From assembly GCA_949987705.1 (NCBI GenBank), contig OX465285.1, positions 91,149,975 to 91,213,974 of the forward strand: a stretch of DNA of 64,000 nt, given 5' to 3'. The notes beneath the pieces are model-generated. The model saw nothing but the letters and a program-made list of their open reading frames with translations. It was not told the DNA's origin and did not search any database. This DNA is from Thereva unica. Taxonomy: Eukaryota > Arthropoda > Insecta > Diptera > Therevidae. This document shows positions 39,301 to 46,549 of the stretch, piece by piece. Each line of letters starts with the position of its first letter. Position 1 is the first letter of the stretch. The position numbers were made by a program, and so were the translations under genes.

Positions 39301-42300
39301 ATGATTTGTTAGGTACCATAAAACACCAATTTTGGCTAGGACCTGCTCTCATACATTCTCACAGGATATACACATCCTGTCGATAAATTTTGCGCAAACT
39401 AGCTTCCTACAACATCCAAACAGCACACAGCAGCCGCCACCGCAGCATGATCCAAATAAATCCGTCAAGTTACTGAACTCATATCCAAGCTGCAAGGCCT
39501 CTCGCACGCCGCCGGCAGGGAGCAGCAACATACCTCATTTCCCGTCATAACAACATAAAAAATATAACGATCTGCATTTCAGGTGAATAATTAATTAGTC
39601 TGACACCAAAAAAAAAATATGCAAACTTTTCTCATGCTCGTCAATTTTTTCCAGAAATTTTTTTTGCATAGATTGTTGCACATCGATTCCCAAGTAGACG
39701 ACGACGAAACACTGTAAAAGTGGCGAAGTTGAGACTCTGTGAAATGGCCACGGCAGAAATAAAATCCACACTTTAATTATTACGATCCACACCAAAACAT
39801 CCGGGGGGAAATAATAATAATGGCAATTTTTTTTTTTCGGAATAATTTTTTGTGTGTTATCCACTATCGAAAATCACGACAAGATAAATTTCCTACGAAT
39901 TTCCTGATGTTTTGTGTCCGTGTATCCTGTTTCAGGCGAGCAGGATGTGCCCATTTAATGATTTCACGCTAATTTCGTGGTACTTTTGCCGGGGCCGATT
40001 TTTTGTGTGCGTGTTTGTGTATAAAAATTGTTTTTTTTATTATACACATACATAAAATCGTGATAAAATCCATTTACCATTTTCGAAATTTTTCCTTAAC
40101 ATTTTCTATTAATATGGAAATTAATTTTATGTTACATGAAATTGGTTTTTCCTTTTGAGAAATTATGCAAACATTTTTCAGTATTTTTAATTATTTTGAT
40201 TGATGCAAAAAGTTTTTCCATGTTTGGTGAAAATTTATGATAATGTTTATAAGTTGTGTTTTTTTTGAGTGGTGGTTGCAGTGTATATCGGATAAATTAG
40301 AGACAGTCTGTAGTTTTTATTTCAAGGAAGTAATATTATCGAAAGTTTTGGATTGCTGCGAGGAATTCGACAATGTTGCATTGTTGCGATTTTTCAACCC
40401 ACACTCGGTGAATCACACTTAGATCCCCATACAAGTTAATCCATAATTGTAATTTTATCATAAATATCAACCAAAATTATCTCAGACTTAATCTAGGATT
40501 AAGGCTAAGATGATCATTTTACATAGCACTACTACCATTATCTTCCAACAGGGCCGTGCCTGGCCTGACATTTTTTGGTACTATTTTGGCCTGGACCCCC
40601 AATTTTTAACATTTAATTTTGTTTTGTGTGATGTTATTTTGAAGGTAGCCATATAGCCTGGCACGGCCCGGCCTACCAACAACTGAAATGGGGAAAATAA
40701 CATTCAAAAGATTTTCAGCAATGTTGAAAAATCATTGCCAAATCAAATCATTCTTAAACCTTGAGGTACCCGCTCAGCGAGCACTTTTCAGGGGAAATCC
40801 TCCAGACCGATTATCCATTGGATGCTGGGTGTAGTCATAGGACCATCGCAGACCGTTATTCCTGGAGTCTTGCTGAGAATATCTTCGACCGTGACAAATT
40901 TAAATGGGCAGTGGCCTTTTATCAACCGTATAAGTCCCCGGGAGGAGAAGAAATTTTTCCGGCACAACTACAGCAGTGCCTCAATCTGATTCTCGAAAAC
41001 CTGGTCTGTATCTGTAGAGCCAGCTTAACTGGGAATACATTCCAACCATCTAGAGGAAAGTCGTGGAGGTTTTTATCCCCAACAGGGCAACAGATCCCTG
41101 GGGCTGCCTAAATCGTACAGACCTATCAGCTTAACTTCTCTTCTTTTTAAAACGATGGAAAGTACTACGCTAGACCTTCATATTAGTTGCAAGCTGGAGC
41201 CTCCCTTCTTCTATATCGCTCCCAGTTCGCTTACTGGTCAGTAGCCGCAGCAGTCCACCATACCGATATGCCATGCATAAGAACAGGTCTGTATACAACC
41301 AGTGAACGAAGCGGGGTTTAAGTCCTCAATTCACTCCGATCTTTCTTTGGCATAAGAAGAGAGTTGTTTTAGCCTTATTAGCTATCTCCAAAAGATTCGA
41401 CCTCCACGTTAGTTTCCTATCCAGTACGAGACCTAGAAATTTCGCATCCTCCTTAAGTTGAAGTCTTTCATTGCAGAGTCTTAGAGAAGGAAAATGAAAA
41501 TCGGGAAGTCTATGCTTCCTTGTAAAGAACACTAGGGTTAACGCCGAAGAAAATGTAATTGGATTGGCCACACCTTGCGACGCGAAAACGATAATCTAGC
41601 CAAACAGGGCGTTGACTGGAATCCGCAAGGATCCCATCGTGCCGAAAGACCTTGAACAAAATGTAGCTTAGGCGAAGGGAACTCCTATAGATGGCTGCAA
41701 GCCAGACGAAAAATAGGATCCGGACTTCCTAAATTTCAATAGGATAAATTCAGTCCGGTCCAAGTGTTTTAGATGTTGACGGTACCTAAATTATATTCAC
41801 TAGTTAGGCTCTCGAAACCTGTTTTTGCGGACGCAGCAAGAGATGTCGACCCAGGAAAGTGGGTATCGAGCAGGAGTTTCAATGACTCCTGACTACTTGT
41901 GGTCCATATGTACCGTCTGCTTGTTGCAGAAATTCTTGGCACATTGGGCTTTTAGAGAGAACTTTTCTAAGTCTTGCAATGTCCGAAAAACCCTTCCATT
42001 GTCTCACGAAAGTTCTTCCAGGATTCCCTCTTTGACTTGTGCATTTGGTCCTTGAACTCCCTGAGACGCCCTTAATAGTTGTCCGAGTTCGAATCTAAGT
42101 TAGACCGTTTGGCCTCATTGAAGGCCTTTCTATTATACATACTTTCAGACCTTAGTTTGAGAAGTTTACTGCTCCACCAAGGGGATTGGTTTCACCCCTG
42201 TACTTTCTAATGGACCAGACTGCTTCAATTTCATTATTTAGGAGGTTGCTGAGATCCCTCACCTGTATGCTCTACAATTTCATGTTCGCGAACATTTCAA

Positions 42301-42848
42301 AGTTTAAGGGTTTCTTGTCTTGGCAAGATGTTTCTGAAAGGGAATCGAACCCACAATCTCTAGGATGGTAGCCTATACTCAAGTCATATGTCCTCTTGAA
42401 AGAATTTCTTCTTACATTAAATGGCATTATCTGCCACCAATCCAAGCCCTAAGGCTCTAAATTTGCTAAAATAAACAATATATACATACATATATCCGTC
42501 CTGACTATTATATCTAAACAAAGTCTCTTCAAACCGCTAGTAGATCAAGATATAACAAACAAAAACCAAATTTGGTCATGCTGACCTGAGTGACCTAACC
42601 CTATCTTACCCTATCAAACATTATCAATATACACATTTAAATTCCAATACTTACAAATGGTGCATGGATATGTGGTACTCCTCCTTGTCCAGCATGCAAC
42701 TGTTGATACTGCGTTGGTGATAATACCACATGGGTCAAGGTGCCACTTTCATTAACGTACTGCTGCATTATTTGACCCTGTGGCACCTGAACGGGAACCG
42801 GTAACGGAGGATTACGATTCTGTGAAACCATTTGTACCGTTGTTGGAC
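17858..42848 (-). CDS. FNDC3: FNDC3-family gene, spliced model of six coding exons (5' end incomplete)
   Basis: Joined exons: 42655-42848, 26646-26874, 26389-26582, 23472-23681, 21149-23416, 17858-18349. All introns are GT-AG and phases match across each junction. The product is an N-terminal Pro/Gln/His-rich region, nine fibronectin type III domains and one hydrophobic segment at the extreme C terminus. That is the architecture of vertebrate FNDC3A/FNDC3B, which are tail-anchored ER/Golgi-membrane proteins. Family-specific stretches include the N-terminal VPVQVPQG followed by QQYVNESGTL, the LSDRGKEGKYKII of the first FN3 domain, and SAPSAPQVKAYE. The sum is about 3,590 coding nt (about 1,195 aa), close to human FNDC3A. 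Introns are 71 (without its transposon), 55, about 2,707, 63 and about 15,780 nt. The exact biochemical role is not known for the family; adhesion and secretory-pathway functions are proposed. The first coding exon is not certain: Met at 42829-42831 could start the protein, or the frame could continue upstream. Confidence 0.93.
18505..19605 (+). pseudogene. RTE-type non-LTR reverse transcriptase, C-terminal two-thirds
   Basis: Blocks in order: TGVRQGNVASPLLFNVVIGA, LIFADNSAVFADTDAEAVDF, YGLKINAEKTKVL, then after a frameshifted stretch (18,944-19,200) with recognisable LLYGSEACTLLK-like residues, QKRRLRWFGHVCRMDDNRLP and APKKTWLKNIEGDLKNQRLS. Order and wording match the RTE clade. The catalytic FADD is FADN here, removing one Asp, and the middle is out of frame, so it is inactive. 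The 3' end runs into AAAAAAGAAGAAGAG, as often in RTE tails. No endonuclease part is present. Confidence 0.8.
19665..19890. mobile_element. left end of a second TIR element (family also at 60.5 kb)
   Basis: It starts TAA|GGGGTCGTCCATTAATTACA and continues with a G-run, AATCTCACCCAATCTCACGT, and CAAATATCACGTAATTT. The same sequence appears in reverse complement at about 60,870-61,000, including the GGCCGCCAGCAGGCC / GGCCTGCCGGCGGCC region. The right end was not found; the element is truncated or merged with the outer element. Confidence 0.6.
21149..23416 (-). CDS. FNDC3: FNDC3 large exon: FN3 domains 1 (end) to 9 (start)
   Basis: This exon of 2,268 nt (756 codons, phase 0 at both ends) is uninterrupted. 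The acceptor is TTTTTTTAG before GTTCATTTTGAA at 23416; the donor is GAG|GTAAGG after 21149. It starts VHFEKLQGSASD, the end of the first FN3 domain, then carries seven full FN3 domains. Each has the core Trp (LRWNAPPDNG, KVKWDPPNDRG, LRWEKPDYNG, VSWKEP, LSWSEPESNG, LKWGEG) and the YxFRxxAxN motif (YSFRLSAVNECG, YQFRLRADNEAG, YKFKVQAVNGIG). The ninth domain begins at about IKAPRIVDTN and contains a Ser/Asn-rich insertion that human FNDC3A lacks. The open frame runs past the donor into the intron, but the last-exon match shows that extension is not coding. This is the most conserved part of the window and the best anchor for an orthologue search. Confidence 0.96.
23472..23681 (-). CDS. FNDC3: FNDC3 exon with start of FN3 domain 1
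   Basis: This 210-nt exon (70 codons, phase 0) lies between acceptor CTTTTAG (before 23681) and donor CAG|GTAATT (after 23472). It encodes VSEITSRSAMLRWEAPPV followed by YDVLLSDRGKEGKYKIIFKG and a DLRPGQEYFVCLQ ending. The LSDRGKEGKYKI stretch aligns with LSDKGRDGKYKI of vertebrate FNDC3A and is a strong family signature. It is separated from the large exon by a 55-nt intron and from the upstream exon by a 2.7-kb intron filled with transposon fragments. Confidence 0.95.
24040..25100 (+). pseudogene. jockey-clade non-LTR reverse transcriptase fragment in an FNDC3 intron
   Basis: Blocks in order: ACLDKLEKAFDSVWV (motif A type), QVFEIKNGLQQGAVSSALLF, LAFADDLVIYRTG, LEINHGKCETILFKTPLNKA and VKYAGIWLDQYVYYKSHI. 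These match jockey/BS/Juan-type RT (NGLPQGSVLSPxLFN, FADD, GKCKTILFR, VKYLGVxLDxxLxFNKH). Several frame changes are needed to connect them (near 24,240, 24,580 and 24,800). Inserted in sense opposite to FNDC3. Confidence 0.75.
25370..25912 (+). mobile_element. retrotransposon 3' region, including shared tail (copy 3 of 4)
   Basis: 25,370-25,740 is an A/T- and GGTAGG-rich non-coding stretch that may be the 3' UTR of the jockey-type copy upstream (inference). 25,745-25,912 is the shared tail: ACATCCAAAAGCTCAAAC ... CTTACTACCAGACATTGCAC ... GTGGCACCTAAGCTTAGACT ... CCACATAAAAAAA. It matches 1,340-1,604, 7,825-8,085 and 58,505-58,712. Confidence 0.6.
25916..26085 (+). pseudogene. 3' end of an RTE element, same family as 56-58 kb
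   Basis: GCDSEEDLTFAGRIV, then after a frame change LRDVKMDDISS and LADRTLARGQDRISGIEPLK, ending in an A-run. The 56-kb copy reads GCDSEEAQP ... FRDAKLDDIGSES ... VARGQDRIPVVEPLK followed by AAGAAG. This establishes a shared 3' end for the family at CCGTTAAAGAA. Confidence 0.75.
26389..26582 (-). CDS. FNDC3: FNDC3 exon: Ser/Pro and acidic linker before FN3 domain 1
   Basis: This 194-nt exon begins with two bases completing a Ser codon split by the 63-nt intron at 26583-26645 and ends in phase 0 at GAG|GTAAAA. It encodes SAMSTPAHSPSPRKND, an acidic run ending VPDEEDD, then IIEQLSQVQKPE, which joins directly to VSEITSRSAM in the next exon. The vertebrate counterpart of this join is the ...SGIEKPQVSNIQARAV region, so the splice is well supported. 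The linker looks disordered and has many Ser/Thr residues that could be phosphorylated; this is inference. Confidence 0.92.
26646..26874 (-). CDS. FNDC3: FNDC3 exon: Gly/Pro/His-rich N-terminal region and basic helix
   Basis: This 229-nt exon opens in phase 0 after ATTTTAG and ends with one base of a Ser codon at donor A|GTAAGA. It encodes IAANGTNTHFYSPLATGF, a Gly/Pro/His-rich run, SHSPHSPSPPSNYHKDE, then the charged RTQRQHTKLLRKLDQKREM. The charged part corresponds to the HKKLKDRQIDRQNRL segment of vertebrate FNDC3A. The very long intron on its 5' side (26875-42654) holds most of the mobile-element debris of the window. Confidence 0.9.
26875..29912. other. 5' part of the 15.8-kb FNDC3 intron
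   Basis: No conserved exon is seen. 27,011-27,037 holds a possible alternative first exon on the minus strand (MSDDKQTPE then a weak donor; see findings). About 28,640-28,960 is GC-richer, with overlapping open frames on both strands but no recognised protein; the minus-strand frame has a WQIARVSSAPQLK-like stretch that could be retrotransposon gag remnant. Confidence 0.35.
29913..30131. mobile_element. fold-back TIR element, 219 bp, AGT target duplication
   Basis: It starts GGCCCTTGTGCTGAAAGT and ends CTTTCAACACAGAGGCC. Arms of about 85 bp pair across a short centre (GAAAGTGACGTTTCAGTCGA against TCGACTGAAACGTCACTTTC). AGT is on both sides. Two smaller relatives lie at 45,679-45,738 and 45,766-45,855. 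Confidence 0.75.
30132..33260. other. intronic DNA, nothing recognised
   Basis: No conserved reading frame, RNA or transposon end could be supported in this 3.1-kb stretch. Short open frames have no recognisable motifs. Confidence 0.4.
33261..33323 (+). repeat. 11-bp tandem repeat GGTTGAGTTGA, about 6 copies
   Basis: GGTTGAGTTGA is repeated head to tail about six times with one T-to-C change in the fourth copy. It lies at the edge of a region rich in GAGTTGA/TCAACTC words (to about 33,580) that can pair with it, so it may be part of a degenerate fold-back. Confidence 0.85.
34030..34340 (-). pseudogene. Ty1/copia integrase fragment
   Basis: The minus strand reads PHTPEQNGVAERMNLIIMEK, then VRCMLIDSGLSRNFWAEA, and after a frame change YRIPCRVMKSLTPEK. 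The TPEQNGVAERMN block with its catalytic Glu and the FWAEA block are diagnostic of the copia integrase core. Upstream residues are frameshifted and no LTRs were recognised, so this is an isolated fragment. Confidence 0.85.
34583..34674. repeat. inverted repeat of 92 bp (small fold-back element)
   Basis: GAGGGACCATGGTTCTAGGA...CACGAGCTTT pairs with AAAGCTCGTG...CCCAGAACCATAGTCCCTC across a loop of about 30 bases. A partly similar sequence (ACACGAGGAACCATGCTTCT) is at about 49,170, which suggests a dispersed family. Confidence 0.65.
34675..36449. other. intronic DNA, nothing recognised
   Basis: No conserved frame is seen. A 10-bp palindrome CCCCCGGGGG at 35,796-35,805 is the only conspicuous feature and is probably chance. 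Confidence 0.35.
36450..37420 (+). pseudogene. mariner-type transposase, decayed
   Basis: It starts MEEKLEFGAVIKFLHLKDV, the typical N-terminal helix-turn-helix of mariner transposases of the cecropia/mauritiana type. Later frames give SLAAKAMANVLLNSHRIHG, LKKGETIPGVYL, and YLPYSQNLAPATFDRFLSL where HPPYSPDLAPSDF(F/Y) is expected; the catalytic DxxxD region is altered there. Length (about 970 bp) equals a full-length copy, but several frameshifts and stops break it. No TIRs were found with confidence at its ends. Confidence 0.8.
37690..37870 (+). pseudogene. C-terminal end of an R1-like element
   Basis: ETPENILNQMMRSEDFWRKV followed by ERVIHQNLLIH matches the final 'LTPENxVxxMLxSExxWxxVxxxIxxIxxxL' block of R1-clade ORF2. 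An in-frame stop sits just before ETPEN. Confidence 0.5.
37871..38684. other. intronic DNA, nothing recognised
   Basis: No conserved protein or repeat end identified. Confidence 0.35.
38685..38815. mobile_element. 131-bp near-perfect hairpin MITE, TAA target duplication
   Basis: GGCTGGTCGTCCACTGGAAG, CGTATTCGAGCGGCTTCGCG and onward to GGCCATACA form the left arm. The right arm is the reverse complement, ending CTTCCAGTGGACGACCAGCC. Arms are about 60 bp with very few mismatches (for example CTAC against CTTC). TAA lies on both sides (38682-38684 and 38816-38818). High arm identity suggests a recent insertion or selection for pairing. GGC ends with TAA suggest PIF/Harbinger-like mobilisation. 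Confidence 0.85.
38816..40749. other. intronic DNA, nothing firmly recognised
   Basis: A 72-codon plus-strand frame at 39332-39550 has a Pro/Gln-rich middle (NSTQQPPPQHDPNK) but no conserved domain; I do not call it a gene. The rest is AT-rich. Confidence 0.35.
40750..41170 (+). pseudogene. LOA-like reverse transcriptase, N-terminal part
   Basis: EHFSGEILQ (HFPG in relatives), then FKWAVAFYQPYKSPGGEEIF, PAQLQQCLNLI, and after a frame change LPKSYRPISLTSLLFKTME. KSPGxDGIxPALLQ and K(S/A)(Y/F)RPISLTSFLLKTME are the RT-0/RT-1 region of LOA/I-type elements. The catalytic part is absent from this copy. Confidence 0.75.
41316..41571 (-). pseudogene. LOA-like reverse transcriptase, C-terminal part
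   Basis: The minus strand reads TLVFFTRKHRLPDFHFPSL, RLCNERLQLKEDAKFLGLVL, DRKLTWRSNLLEIANKAKTT, LFLCQRKIG. It is near-identical in order and wording to the copy at 8,400-8,600 and so belongs to the same family. It faces the N-terminal fragment at 40,750, so the locus is rearranged. Confidence 0.8.
41820..42330 (-). pseudogene. LOA-like endonuclease-to-RT linker fragment
   Basis: Minus-strand frames give MYNRKAFNEAKRSNLDS, RGNPGRTFVRQWKGFSDIAR, LRKVLSKSPMCQEFL and ADGTYG. This is the 'SWRxFCExIxxxxxxxRLxKxLSK' linker between endonuclease and RT. A separate family member covers the same region at 61,060-61,930. Confidence 0.65.
42340..42382 (-). ncRNA. tRNA-like A/B-box sequence
   Basis: The minus strand has GAGTATAGGCTACCATCCTA followed by GAGATTGTGGGTTCGATTCC, a clear B-box GGTTCGATTCC with an upstream A-box-like TAGGCTACCATCC. 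No cloverleaf acceptor stem could be drawn. It is probably a SINE or tRNA-derived piece at the edge of the LOA-like fragment. Confidence 0.35.
42655..42848 (-). CDS. FNDC3: FNDC3 most 5' exon firmly identified
   Basis: This 194-nt exon ends in phase 0 at TTT|GTAAGT and is preceded by the acceptor-like TGTTTACTTCAAG. It encodes GPTTVQMVSQNRNPPLPV, VPVQVPQGQIMQQYVNESG, TLTHVVLSPTQYQQLH and VPHIHAPF. The VPPGY-like, VIEDSTG-like and VVLSPQ-like order matches the N-terminal region of vertebrate FNDC3A/B. The exon starts with the last two bases of a codon, so an upstream coding exon ending in phase 1 is expected. Alternatively the ATG at 42831-42829 (MVSQNRN) could start translation if the upstream exon is untranslated. 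Confidence 0.88.
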
Positions 42849-44329
42849 CTTGAAGTAAACAAGCAAAAAATATAATGTTAGTATATCCATTGACCATGAC
42901 TTCACCAGGCTTAAATTAATTTCAAATTTTACATTTTAATGTAGAAAAAAAAATTTGCTAGGAAAGAAAGAGAGCGGATGATTGTAAATGACAGCAAACA
43001 GAACGATCTGCAATAAAGAACAGTCTAGAATTGGAATGTTGTTCTTTGGTGGATTTATTTGGAGACAGCAGCCTTTTCTTCTATTTTTTGTGTACCTCAG
43101 AACTGTTCTAAATGACTAATAATAGTCCAGATATCGACTCCAACCAAATCGAACCGATCTCATCAAAAATAGATCGTCCAAAAGTTCGATCATTTTACGA
43201 TCACCACAAAATAAAAATGCGACAAAATGGCCAAAAACTTATCTTTTTCCGAGCTTTTGTACTTGTACGTCCCTCGCATTTTCAAAATGGTGGCTAGACA
43301 CACGGGACAAAGCTCGTGATCTTTATTTTTATAGTGTAGGAAAAGCTCGCGATCATTTGAAATTAGTGGGCAAAAACGCATAAATTTTTATTCTAACTGT
43401 TTTGAATTTACAACAACCAAAACAACAACAACAATAATAATAATAATGGCGGCAACCAACAACTCTTTTATAATCGTATGCCGAAATACAAAAGTCACTG
43501 TTTTGGACGGAGACAACGTGGCGTGGCGTGAAGTTATTTATTGGCCAGGAAGATAAATAATGTTCGGCCGCTCATTATGCGCCCAAAAAGTTTGGCGAAA
43601 TTGGAATTGAAACAATCAAGTTTGAGACGACGTAAATAAAGAATAATTAAATATGTTTTGTTGGCGCATAGTAAGGTTGTACTGGCATAAAGTGAAGGTC
43701 GCCGGAATGATGCCATTTTTGTTGAGGTGAAAAGTTTTTGTAATATTTTTGGGGGTAAGAAGAAGGCGGAATTGGATGAAATTCGGCGCTTGCATTAGAA
43801 ACTAAATGAGCTTTGGGTGATATTCAGTTGGTAGAGGAACAATGTGTAGTTTAAATGTTATCCTTGGACCAGTAGTCATATAAAAGAAACAAGTTAGACT
43901 TTGCTGATTGTGAGGGATGTTTGTTTGAGTCATAGTGTGTTCTAGGCATGGCAAATCAGACCACCCTTTCATTCATCTGCCTAGAGTCACCTCAGTGAGA
44001 GTGCGGTAGGTTGACGTTCTTCCTTTTAATTCCCCTAATTTGAAATAAGAAGCCAACCAGATCTTCTTCTGGACACCCGCGGACAGTTACAAACGTTGTG
44101 TAAAGAAGACTGAAATTTAAAGCAAAGCGTATATCTCACAAACATAACAGAGACTAAAATACGTCTGCATTTTTTCCAAATCCCAGAAGTTGGCATCTAG
44201 CGCTACGATTCCCAATTTAACTTGCGTAAAGCATATCTCGAGAAATTTCCTTGAACAGCTTCGATTCAATCCTCATGCACATTTGTATATGGAGATCATA
44301 CAAGGGACAACTTCTATGTGGGCCATTCA
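42849..44329. other. upstream/intronic DNA, nothing recognised
   Basis: Only a simple (AAC/AAT)n stretch at about 43,415-43,445 stands out. Short matching words (AAAGCTCGTGATC, AAAGCTCGCGATC) repeat at about 43,310 and 43,343. Confidence 0.35.
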
Positions 44330-44760
44330 GCCGAACTTGTGGTCAAAGTAAACCCCAACATCTCTAATAGCCGCCGGACGAGCAAGTATATAGCCATCGA
44401 GCGAGTAAGGGTAGATTATAGGGTCCTTTGAGCGAAAATAAGAAAATACATTGAACTTAGATTTACTTAGCTCCAGATCAATGCCCTTAGACCATTCAAG
44501 AAATACATTAAGTTCATCCTGAAGTAGGGCACAGTCCGACTTAGATCGATGGTGCCGAAAATCTTCATATCGTCTGCATAAAGGAGTTCTGAAGCATGCT
44601 GAAAAAGAGTTGAAACAAAATTTACAAACAGAATAAATAAAAGAGGCCCTAAGTCGCTTCCTTGAGGAACCCCAGAAGGCGCCTCGAAATATGAAGAGGT
44701 AGTAGACTGGATTAAAACGTCCTGTTTACAATTTCTCAAATATGAGACTTCTCGATTCGT
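44330..44760 (-). pseudogene. non-LTR reverse transcriptase fragment, jockey/CR1-like
   Basis: The minus strand reads FEAPSGVPQGSDLGPLLFIL, FQHASELLYADDMKIFG, then after a frame change KSKFNVFSYFRSKDPIIYPY, SLDGYILARPAAIRDVGVYF, DHKFG, stop, MAHIE. The catalytic YADD is intact, but two frame breaks and a stop inactivate the copy. Together with the endonuclease piece at 785-1,310 and the four shared tails it may represent one family (inference). Confidence 0.8.
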
Positions 44761-45678
44761 CTCAATTTAGAAAAACCTTCCGTCCCTTTGACGTGATCGA
44801 TGATCTTCAAGTGCTCATATTGGTAACCTGTCGCATGGGGTTTATTATATGAAGATGGAACGGCGGTAAGTTCAGCATCGAAAAGCATCGCCAATAGTCA
44901 CGTATAACATTCCTTATCCCTATCACTCTGAATGTCCAGTACGTTAATCTCTGTTAAATATAGCTCTACCTCATTCTACACACTGTAGAGCACTAGCGGC
45001 CAAAAGCAAGCGGTATCAGCCGATCACCTGATCCGCGCTGCTCTAGAAGATAGTATACGTCCTATTACCACAGAACGTACACACCAACCTTGCAGGTGGA
45101 CCTACAAAATGTAGGTTCTGGAGGCCGTTGGATTAGAAAACTTTTCGAGATTTGTGACAGCAAGGAAAGGAGGCCTGTCGGACAAGTAATTCTCTATAGT
45201 CAACGGCGACGCATTCAACATCATAACCCTTGCTGTCAAAAGTGGTTTCAACTCGGTGATATAGCTAGGTCACTTCATTGCCAATCGGGCGATGGTCCGA
45301 AGGTATACAGGTCAACATGCGGCATGCCACAGGGTTCCGTCTTGGGCCTTTCTCGTGGATCACAATCTATAATGTTTCCAAAAGGAGTAGTTTCGATCGT
45401 GTTAGCAGATGATGTCGAATTATGTGCCAACAAAGTGATCTGGGAGGTAAGAGCTTAGCTAGAAAGCTGTACTGATCGGGAAATGGAGGAAGTCAATGTC
45501 TATAAGGATAAAGGTATGGGGAAAAGATCATTCATTCATAGCCCGCCGTAAGGTACCTGGGAGTTGTGATCGACCAGAGGCCAAATTTTACGACACATTT
45601 GGAGGGAATACCGGATAAAGCATCCGCTGTTTGTGCAACACTGGCGAGAATTCCGTCTAACTGGGGTAGCCTTAGATT

Positions 45679-45738
45679 GGCCCCTGTGCTGAAAGTTGAG
45701 TCGTCACAACAAGAATCACGACTTCCAGTACAGGGGCC
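45679..45738. mobile_element. 60-bp hairpin of the GGCC(C)CTGTGCTGAAAG family
   Basis: GGCCCCTGTGCTGAAAGT pairs with ACTTCCAGTACAGGGGCC across a short loop. It is related at the ends to the element at 29,913-30,131. It sits inside the R1-like fragment. Confidence 0.6.
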
Positions 45739-45765
45739 TAAACCCAACTTAGCATTTGCACTGCA

Positions 45766-45855
45766 GGCCTCTGTGCTGAAAGTCGTAGTTCAAGTACAGC
45801 TTCACTTTCTTGAACTCAAACGACTCACAGATGACGACACGACGACACAGAGGTC
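45766..45855. mobile_element. second small fold-back of the same family
   Basis: GGCCTCTGTGCTGAAAGTCG begins the copy, and CGACGACACAGAGGTC ends it. TTCACTTTCTTGAACTCAAA in the interior resembles the arms of the 29.9-kb element. No target duplication is obvious. Confidence 0.5.
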
Positions 45856-46549
45856 ATTGAATCGTCGCTCCTGTTGATGAAGGGGGTTAGTTTAGTCCTA
45901 CAATACGCCTGTATGAGCAGCAGCGTTGAGCATGAAAGCTGACAGTAGAAAATGAAGGGCTGCATACAGACTAAACGCCTTCTACGCGTGCTGCGTACAG
46001 AAGTCCACGTCCGAGCCGTGATGTGGCGAGTATGATAGCAAGGATGATCCTCATGAACATACTGGCAAGGGAAAGCTTATATCTCTACGATCCAGAGTAT
46101 GTTGGAGAGGAGCAAAAAACAGTGCGGCAGCAGATGGCGAGCTGTAAGTCCGTAACGAAATGGCAAGGCAAGAGGGATGACATATGAAGTGTCCCTGAAC
46201 TTACAGGTTATCTCAAAAGTGGAGAATTGGGTTATGAGGGAACGTGTGAGGAAGTGAGTTACGACCACACGTAGATCTTGAGTGGATATGGAGAATATAG
46301 ACAATACTCCCCCACCACACTTAAAGCGGGAAAACAGTGTTAAGCAGCAGCAAAACTGCTTAATACAAGAAACTGGAGGCAAGCTGCGGAGCAAAGAGAT
46401 GTCTGGAGGACAATGCTGAACGAGGTCAGGGCTCGAATTGTGCCATCCAAGAAGAAAAAGACAAGTGATGGGCATGATGAGGATGAACAGCACGCCCTCT
46501 TTCATTGTGTGAAATTCGTCGACTACAAGGCGGACCCTGTAATGACATA

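Larger units (their letters stand above)
45079..46549 (+). pseudogene. R1-like non-LTR element ORF2, decayed
   Basis: Blocks in order: GDAFNIITLAVKSGFNS, TCGMPQGSVLG, VLADDVEL (YADD altered), YLGVVIDQRPNFTTHLEGIP, ASAVCATLARIPSNWGS, then a stretch containing two small fold-back insertions, VTKWQGK, and DGHDEDEQHALFHCVKFVDY. The DxEHxxFxC(x)F block near the end is the zinc-knuckle-like C-terminal motif region of R1 elements. The 1-kb TIR element at 46,550 interrupts the frame, which resumes at 47,583 with YNVKKYMELVLERARCKF. Many frame changes. Confidence 0.7.

Noticed and set aside
39332..39550. 72-codon plus-strand frame with a Pro/Gln-rich stretch
   Set aside because: Both strands are open here and no family is recognised; composition alone is not enough.
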